Origin: Heterohyrax brucei
Lineage: Eukaryota; Chordata; Mammalia; Hyracoidea; Procaviidae
Reading direction: 5' to 3'
Assembly (NCBI GenBank): GCA_028571685.1
Contig: CM053164.1
Location: forward strand, 42,892,501 to 42,956,500
DNA: 64,000 nucleotides
The translations under genes were made by a program, and so were the position numbers. Shown in pieces: positions 21,601 to 64,000 of the stretch. How positions within the stretch are numbered: the first letter of the stretch is position 1; each line of letters opens with the position of its first letter. The notes beneath the pieces were generated by a model. The model saw only the letters and a list, made by a program, of their open reading frames with translations, did not search any database and was not told the origin of the DNA.

Positions 21601-22993
21601 ACCTGATGATGTACTGATGTATATTGCCAAGTACAGACGGAAGTATTTGTTCTTTGAATTAAAGGAATGAATCAAAGAATTTTCCTGAATAATTTTACTT
21701 AACTGGTAACTGCTAGTAAGTTTCATTTAAATAGTCTCTTGATTCATTATCATTCAGTCCAGTTCCCTTTCTTTACCCATTTTTTCATTCTAAATAGAAT
21801 AACATGGGGGCAGTATTTCTCTCAGTAACACTGATGGGAAATTATTGGTGCTGTATTACCATCTCATAATACTTTGTAGTCCTCCTTGGAATCAGGAGGC
21901 TTAATTCTACTTATATTTTAGATGAAGTATTAAAAATTATCCCTTATGTACATACTCTGTATTACATATTGATGTATACATATTGATTGATTGATGAATG
22001 GTTCTTAAATCCACGTGCCTGTTGGAGTCATCTGAGGAGCTTGAAAAAATGTGAACTTCAGTCCCTCTCTGGATCTGCTGAGCCAAAATTAGGTGTAGGG
22101 TGGAGATGGAGATGTGAACTAGGAATGGTTTTTAAGTAAACTTCCTAGCTATTTCTTAATCTAAGACAATGTGGTAATCTCATATATAGCACATCCATAT
22201 TGATTGCAGAGGAAGATAAAACAAAGCAAAGTCCCTGTATGGTAGGGACAAATGAGGAGTTACATGTCACAGTCCTTTGAGTTCTTGGATCTTCCTGGGT
22301 CCATTGCTCTATATTGCTACACTCGTAGTCTAGTGTCTGGTCGTTCATGTTGGCAGGTGGCACTTTGGTCTGGTTGGTTCAGAGAAGGGTTTTCTGTAGT
22401 GGCATCTATAATAATGAGATTTTGGTTATACTGTTACTTCAGTTATGAAACTGAAAAATGTGGAGTGTATGAGGTTGTCTCCGGAAAAGTCCCAATGCTG
22501 GTGCGCTTCCTCCATCAGGTGGGCTGGTTTGCTTCAGTCACTGTGCCAGCGCTTGCCGCCTCTTGTTCCTGTCATCCAGCTTCCAACTGCCCTCGCTTAA
22601 CCTCCTACTTGAGTGGACAGTAACTGAGTGGACGCACTGTTTTTCCCTTTTTGCTTCTAGTTTCCTTTTGAACTTGATTATTCACTTAGTTACAGTGTGG
22701 CCTTGTGGGACACAAAAGGTCCACTTATTGGCTGGTGGACTCTCCGTTGCTTTCTCTACTGTTTTCTCCAGGCTTCTCTGACTTACTGGATGAGGAACTG
22801 AGGTGGTTAATCAGCTGCGTCTCCATATTGAGGGAATAGTAAAATAAGAAAAAGGAGAGGGTTTATGGGTGGATACACATTTTTAATAACAATGGCAATG
22901 ACACTTTTTAGTTTTGTTACAGTTATTTCTTTTCCCCCCACAGTGAACAAAAAAGTCCTCTTTGTGGAACAGAAAAAAATACGCTCCCTCTAA
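9600..22993 (+). CDS. MRPL33: MRPL33, mitochondrial large-subunit ribosomal protein bL33m (4 coding exons)
   Basis: Encodes the 65-residue bL33m protein of the mitochondrial 39S subunit. It is nuclear-encoded and imported into the matrix. The coding exons are 9600-9621, 10186-10204, 12046-12152 and 22944-22993 (22+19+107+50 = 198 bases, 65 codons plus stop). Every intron begins GT and ends AG, and phase is kept throughout. The start peptide MFLSAVFFAKSKSK, the core [19 protein letters not shown] and the end [10 protein letters not shown] match mammalian MRPL33 as I recall it. The length equals the human protein, and no frameshift or premature stop is present. The gene starts in a CpG island and runs tail to tail with RBKS. 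Introns are 564, 1841 and 10791 bases. The last is packed with an antisense RTE LINE and SINEs. I judge it an intact, probably functional orthologue. Confidence 0.96.
9748..9766 (+). promoter_or_regulatory. ZNF143/STAF-like binding site in intron 1
   Basis: ACTACAGCGCCCAGCATGC closely follows the known ZNF143 motif ACTACAATTCCCAGNATGC, differing mainly in the two-base centre. It lies in the CpG island, 126 bases beyond the exon 1 donor. That is a usual place for such sites near core promoters. Function is inferred from the motif only. Confidence 0.65.
10186..10204 (+). CDS. MRPL33: MRPL33 coding exon 2, 19-base microexon
   Basis: The acceptor is ...CTACAAAAAG at 10185, with an interrupted polypyrimidine tract upstream (TTTTCTCTTCCAACCTTTCTTC). 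The donor is GTAAGT at 10205. It encodes the end of F8, then AKSKS and the first two bases of K14. Both sides are split codons (2 bases left of the first full codon, 2 right), so skipping would shift the frame. Confidence 0.93.
10205..12045 (+). other. MRPL33 intron 2
   Basis: 1841 bases. Apart from the AfroSINE at 11142-11340 I recognise nothing. Single-copy-looking AT-rich DNA includes ordinary short open frames without features. Confidence 0.7.
11142..11340 (-). repeat. AfroSINE with internal tandem duplication
   Basis: The reverse pattern runs from AACCAAACCTGTCACTGTCA to GAGCTACCAGGACCCT. The block GGGCTCATATAGACCCTA is present twice in tandem (about 11189-11232), with a partial third copy before it. 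This makes the element longer than its relatives. Confidence 0.85.
12046..12152 (+). CDS. MRPL33: MRPL33 coding exon 3
   Basis: The acceptor is TTTTTAATCTTAG and the donor is GTAAGA at 12153. It encodes the bulk of the protein: [19 protein letters not shown], then [16 protein letters not shown]. It is 107 bases, so skipping would shift frame. Alternative use of human MRPL33 exon 3 has been reported, as far as I recall. Confidence 0.96.
12153..12660 (+). other. MRPL33 intron 3, first part, nothing recognised
   Basis: Unique-looking sequence between exon 3 and the antisense RTE LINE. No feature seen. Confidence 0.5.
13060..13440. other. Unclassified insert within the RTE LINE
   Basis: GC-richer block (ACCTTGTGCAAGGCAGACCC and similar) that does not belong to the RTE consensus order. 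Its right part (GTGCTTACCTTTGT at about 13427-13440) belongs to the repeat shared with 33120-33420. Origin unknown. Confidence 0.45.
13441..13598 (+). repeat. AfroSINE copy
   Basis: Head GGAAACTCTGGTGGCATAGT and end AATCGACTCAATGGCAGTGG with a TTTTT tail. It splits the unclassified repeat (13427-13440 / 13600-13765). Confidence 0.9.
13600..13765 (+). repeat. Unclassified repeat, copy 1
   Basis: TTACTGGGTT, then GACAGATGCCAGCCATGCCT, then AGCTGAATCTTTGATGTGGT, recurs with the same order at 33235-33390. The family is not recognised. Confidence 0.6.
13768..13852 (+). repeat. AfroSINE head fragment
   Basis: Keeps the tRNA-like half only (GGAAACCCTGGTGACAATAG to TCTGCCAGGTGCTCCTTG), then jumps to RTE sequence at about 13853. 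Confidence 0.8.
14960..15133 (+). repeat. AfroSINE copy, first of a tandem pair
   Basis: Full length with T-rich tail (GGGTTTGTTTGTTTTTTG). It is preceded by TTCAGGGTAGCTTGG, and that string is repeated just after it (15137-15151). Confidence 0.9.
15143..15310 (+). repeat. AfroSINE copy, second of a tandem pair
   Basis: Head GGAAACCCTGGTGGTTAGTG and end CAATAGCCGTGGCTTTGGCT. A third variant of the target string (TTCAGTGAAGCTTGG) follows at 15309-15323. Confidence 0.9.
15386..15812 (-). mobile_element. 5'-truncated LINE-1 3' UTR inserted in the RTE LINE
   Basis: Reverse of the L1 3' end: T-run and TTTATTGTGATTGAGTATAT, then purine-rich complement, then GGGGCCATGCTCCCAGGAGA. RTE sequence resumes at about 15815. 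CAATTCTTT-like strings on both sides look like a target-site duplication. Confidence 0.7.
17462..17660 (-). repeat. AfroSINE, long subtype, head degraded
   Basis: CAAAACCCATTGCCACTGAG, then CATAGGGTTTCCAAAGCTGT and AATCTTTACAGAAGCAGACT, the reversed long-subtype block. The head side blends into other sequence. Confidence 0.7.
17662..17742 (+). repeat. Unclassified ~80 bp repeat module, copy B
   Basis: GGGTTACTAATGAGATCCAT, then AATTTGTAGGTAAGTTGGAA. Same block order as 1055-1130. Confidence 0.55.
17752..17905 (+). repeat. AfroSINE copy, diverged
   Basis: TTGGCTGCTAACCAAAAGGT, AATTCGAATCCATCAGCCAC and a shortened middle. The end is ATGGAATTAACAATGGTGCG. Confidence 0.8.
17906..18255 (+). other. 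MRPL33 intron 3, nothing recognised
   Basis: AT-rich stretch with no identifiable feature. Confidence 0.5.
18256..18432 (-). repeat. AfroSINE copy
   Basis: Reverse copy: AAAGCCACTGTCTTCAAGTT, GAACTGCCCCATAGAGTTGC, GGGTTAGCAGACATGGTACT, ending GAGTTTTCC. Confidence 0.85.
18433..19640 (+). other. MRPL33 intron 3, nothing recognised
   Basis: About 1.2 kb without a recognised gene or repeat. A 116-codon open frame on - (19012-19362) has no motif or neighbour support. Confidence 0.5.
19645..19795 (-). repeat. AfroSINE copy
   Basis: Reverse copy: GTTGCCACTGAGTCGATTCT, CAGGGAGCGTCTGATGGGCT, TTAACCGCTACCCTACCAGC. Confidence 0.85.
19830..19890 (-). repeat. Unclassified repeat module, copy C
   Basis: TTTACCTACAAATTTTTAAA, then ACAGGAATGGATCTCATTTG, is the reverse of the module at 17662-17742. 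Confidence 0.5.
19905..20104 (-). repeat. AfroSINE, long subtype
   Basis: ATTCTGACTCATAGCTACCG, then TAAATCTTAACTGGAAGCAG and CCACATCTTTGTCTCAGGGA, ends AATCCCAGGGCTCTTTT. Confidence 0.85.
20365..20450 (-). repeat. MIR SINE remnant
   Basis: GGAAACTGAGGCTAGAGTGT, then AAGTTTGCCCAGAGACTCAC, the complement of the MIR core. Confidence 0.5.
20870..21050 (+). repeat. AfroSINE, first of a four-copy run
   Basis: Preceded by TGTAGGGCTTACTGGA. Body TGGCTGTTAATCAAGGGGCT, end GACTCGACAGCAGTGGGTTT and a T-rich tail. Confidence 0.85.
21062..21237 (+). repeat. AfroSINE, second of the run
   Basis: Preceded by GGTAGGGCTTTTGGAG. Head CCTGGAAACCCTCGTGGCAT and end GAATCGACTTGATGGCAGTG, T9 tail. Confidence 0.9.
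21240..21403 (+). repeat. AfroSINE, third of the run
   Basis: Head TGGAGCCTTGGTAAAACAGT and end GTGACTTGATGACAGTGAGT. It joins the previous copy with almost no spacer. Confidence 0.9.
21408..21572 (+). repeat. AfroSINE, fourth of the run
   Basis: Head GGAGCCCGGTTATCCAGTGG. It carries a small internal insertion (GGCAGGCTACAGCTGCTAAC). It is followed by TATAGGGCTTACTGAA, a close match to the string that precedes copy one. Confidence 0.9.
21995..22140 (+). repeat. MER5A-like DNA transposon remnant
   Basis: GGTTCTTAAATCCACGTGCC, GAGTCATCTGAGGAGCTTGA, then TTTTTAAGTAAACTTCCTAG fits the MER5A outline, heavily decayed. Confidence 0.45.
22141..22943 (+). other. End of MRPL33 intron 3, nothing recognised
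   Basis: About 800 bases up to the exon 4 acceptor, ending in a pyrimidine tract (TTATTTCTTTTCCCCCCACAG). The 123-codon frame at 22252-22623 has no family resemblance. Confidence 0.55.
22944..22993 (+). CDS. MRPL33: MRPL33 coding exon 4 with stop
   Basis: The acceptor is CCCCCCACAG. It encodes the end of V50, then [15 protein letters not shown] and TAA at 22991-22993. The basic C terminus is typical of bL33m. Confidence 0.96.
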
Positions 22994-24727
22994 ACAATGG
23001 ATTGAAAATGAATTTGATTTATAAATGAGAAGACTAGGGGGCGGGATACTGATTCAGAAATCCTGCAGCGTGTAATAAAAGAAGAGGAAATGGCACGGAA
23101 TCACTGCCTCCTGTGATTTGAAGGCCATTGTGAAGGAAAACAATACAGTGAATGAAAGTTCTTCATATTAGGACATAGATCATTGCATCACATTTATTTA
23201 TCTTCCTAGATATTTTTATAGCCCTTAATAAAAATATTAAAATAGCCAGTGTTATTGTCTCTTAGTGATGTTTTCCCCCACTATTTGAAATAAAAAAATT
23301 ACCTACATCACTGAAAAATAGCCATTGTTTCTTACAAGAAAAGAAGTGAAAATTTTCCATAATGAGACTTGTGCAAGGGTTGGCAGTCTGCTCCTCTGTG
23401 TACTTCATAGAAAAGGCAGACTAATACTCCAGAGTGATCTTGGAAAAACCCCATGTACTAACAGAGATGGCAGGAGTGAGCAGGAATGATGGGAGGCTTG
23501 TAACAAAACCCCCTAGAGTCCTTCTATTTATAGCTTGTGCCTAGGAAAAATGTGTTGGTCCATAGTCTCAAACCCAGGTCACCAGAGGTACTTAGGACTT
23601 CTAGGAAAGCTTTGGATTCCTTGATCCTGTGGAATTTTTGTTTTTAATAAGAGGATCTATATCGTATTTCCATAAAAGCACTGATAATTCCTTTTGTTTG
23701 GATGAGGACTTCTGTCTTACCTTGATCTGTACCTTTTTTCTTCTTCAAGATACTGTTTCCCACATATTTTTTAAATGGCTTAGATTTCTTGTCAAGTACC
23801 TGGCTGAAGGTAAGGATCAACTCACATTTTGTGCTCTTTTGGTTCCTGTCCTACCTGTTTAATGCATTTATGTGTTAGGATGATGGTGTCCACTATGACC
23901 ACAAGTATGAAGAAGCCACATGTGTCTGAATTAGCAGTGTGTCTCCTCATGGTCCATTCTGTGTCTCAGACGAAATGTAAGAGTAGCTTTCTGGAAATGG
24001 AATCAGATGTAGACAGTTGTTGAGCCTGAGGCTTATTACAGACAGCTAATTTCTGGTATCTTTTGTTAAAACTTTGGTTCAAAGTTGTAAAAGGTGAGAC
24101 CTTGGCTATCAGTTTTTGCTAAACTGTTCACAGTGGTCTTCGGTTATGAGAGAAACCTTTCATCTGATCCTAACCTAGGCCAACATATACAGGGTCTGTG
24201 GATGCACAGATGGCCTTTTCTTTTTGAACTTAAAATGTGGTTTACCAAATGATTCATAAATTCAGGCTATGGGCTAAATGTGGCCCGCTAGTGGTGGTTA
24301 CATTTGTAATACATCAGTTGCTGACACACTGAAAGATTTTTAATACATTCCAGATTTCGGACTTTCTGAAAAACCAGCTTTGGAAACACTAAGCTAAAGA
24401 TGAGTATCAACCACCCCTCTCAGATTGAGTGGTCAAGTTCATCTGCCTGCTCTAACTCTACACATTGTCCACAATGCCTGCTAGATGCTGTACAGTTATG
24501 ACTGATCTGCTGGCAACAGGTCTGCTGGTCCGTGAACAATGGTGATGTCTGAACAGAAGAGATTTTGGTCATGGAAGCCTTCATGCTAGTTGGTTCTTAC
24601 AGTTGCAAGCAAAGCAAAATAATGATAAATAAATAGCAGTGAATGCTAGTAGAGAACACTATCTGCAAAGGAAAAGAGGACATTGTGTAGTAAGCTGCCA
24701 GCTAGAAGTGTCCACTCTCAAGTACAT
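22994..24727. other. MRPL33 3' UTR and gap between the convergent genes
   Basis: Holds the MRPL33 3' UTR (end unknown) and about 1.5 kb without recognised features before the RBKS polyadenylation signal. Confidence 0.6.
23074..23079 (+). terminator. Candidate MRPL33 polyadenylation signal
   Basis: AATAAA 81 bases after the stop. A second AATAAA lies at 23227-23232 with GT-rich sequence (AGTGTTATTGTC) shortly after. Either may be used. Confidence 0.5.
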
Positions 24728-24733
24728 TTTATT
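24728..24733 (-). terminator. Candidate RBKS polyadenylation signal
   Basis: TTTATT on + equals AATAAA on -, 32 bases past the RBKS stop. If it is used, the 3' UTR is very short (about 50 bases). Confidence 0.5.
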
Positions 24734-24764
24734 TCCAGTGTATCTGTTTTGGGGTTAACAGCAA

Positions 24765-64000
<39,236 letters not shown>

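Overview
This is a mammalian nuclear window. It carries one complete small split gene, MRPL33, on the + strand. It also carries the 3' part of a second gene, RBKS, on the - strand. Both were recognised from translated exons with consistent GT-AG junctions and reading phase. The order MRPL33 then RBKS, tail to tail, is the order known on human chromosome 2p23. Dozens of copies of a tRNA-derived SINE with the AfroSINE plan (start like GAAACCCTGGTGGC, B box like GTTCGAATCC, end like GTCGACGGCAGTGGGTTTGG) and RTE LINE fragments point to an afrotherian, probably an elephant or close relative. That taxon call is inference from recalled repeat families.

Layout. 1-9270 is intergenic and repeat-filled. 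Its main feature is a 2.6 kb LINE-1-like element (5660-8245, - strand) with a broken ORF1, no visible ORF2 and short flanking duplications, resembling a half-LINE (HAL1). 9270-10030 is a CpG-rich promoter island for MRPL33, with paired ETS/GABP-like sites, a ZNF143-like site and two SINEs. MRPL33 has four coding exons: 9600-9621, 10186-10204, 12046-12152 and 22944-22993. Intron 3 holds a long antisense RTE LINE (12662-17397) broken by several insertions, and a run of four SINEs (20870-21572). 22994-24764 holds the two convergent 3' ends.

24765-64000 is RBKS on the - strand. The last three coding exons lie at 63389-63480, 58829-59017 and 24765-24938. The final intron is about 33.9 kb and splits the pfkB catalytic signature DTT|GAGD. 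It contains L2, MIR, MER5-like, L1, RTE and AfroSINE copies, a tRNA-Gly-like SINE, solo LTR-like DNA at 39626-40278, and a MaLR-like retroviral element (54726-56807) nested in an antisense L1.

MRPL33 makes mitochondrial ribosomal protein bL33m. RBKS makes ribokinase. They are neighbours without an obvious shared pathway. Most other open frames here are chance or transposon-derived. I see no sign of a novel multi-gene system. The points most worth following are transposon biology (half-LINE, serial SINE targeting, tRNA-Gly/RTE SINE, unclassified repeats), the MRPL33 promoter, and one exon-like GC-rich orphan segment at 38223-38500. Repeat boundaries are read by eye and may be off by tens of bases.
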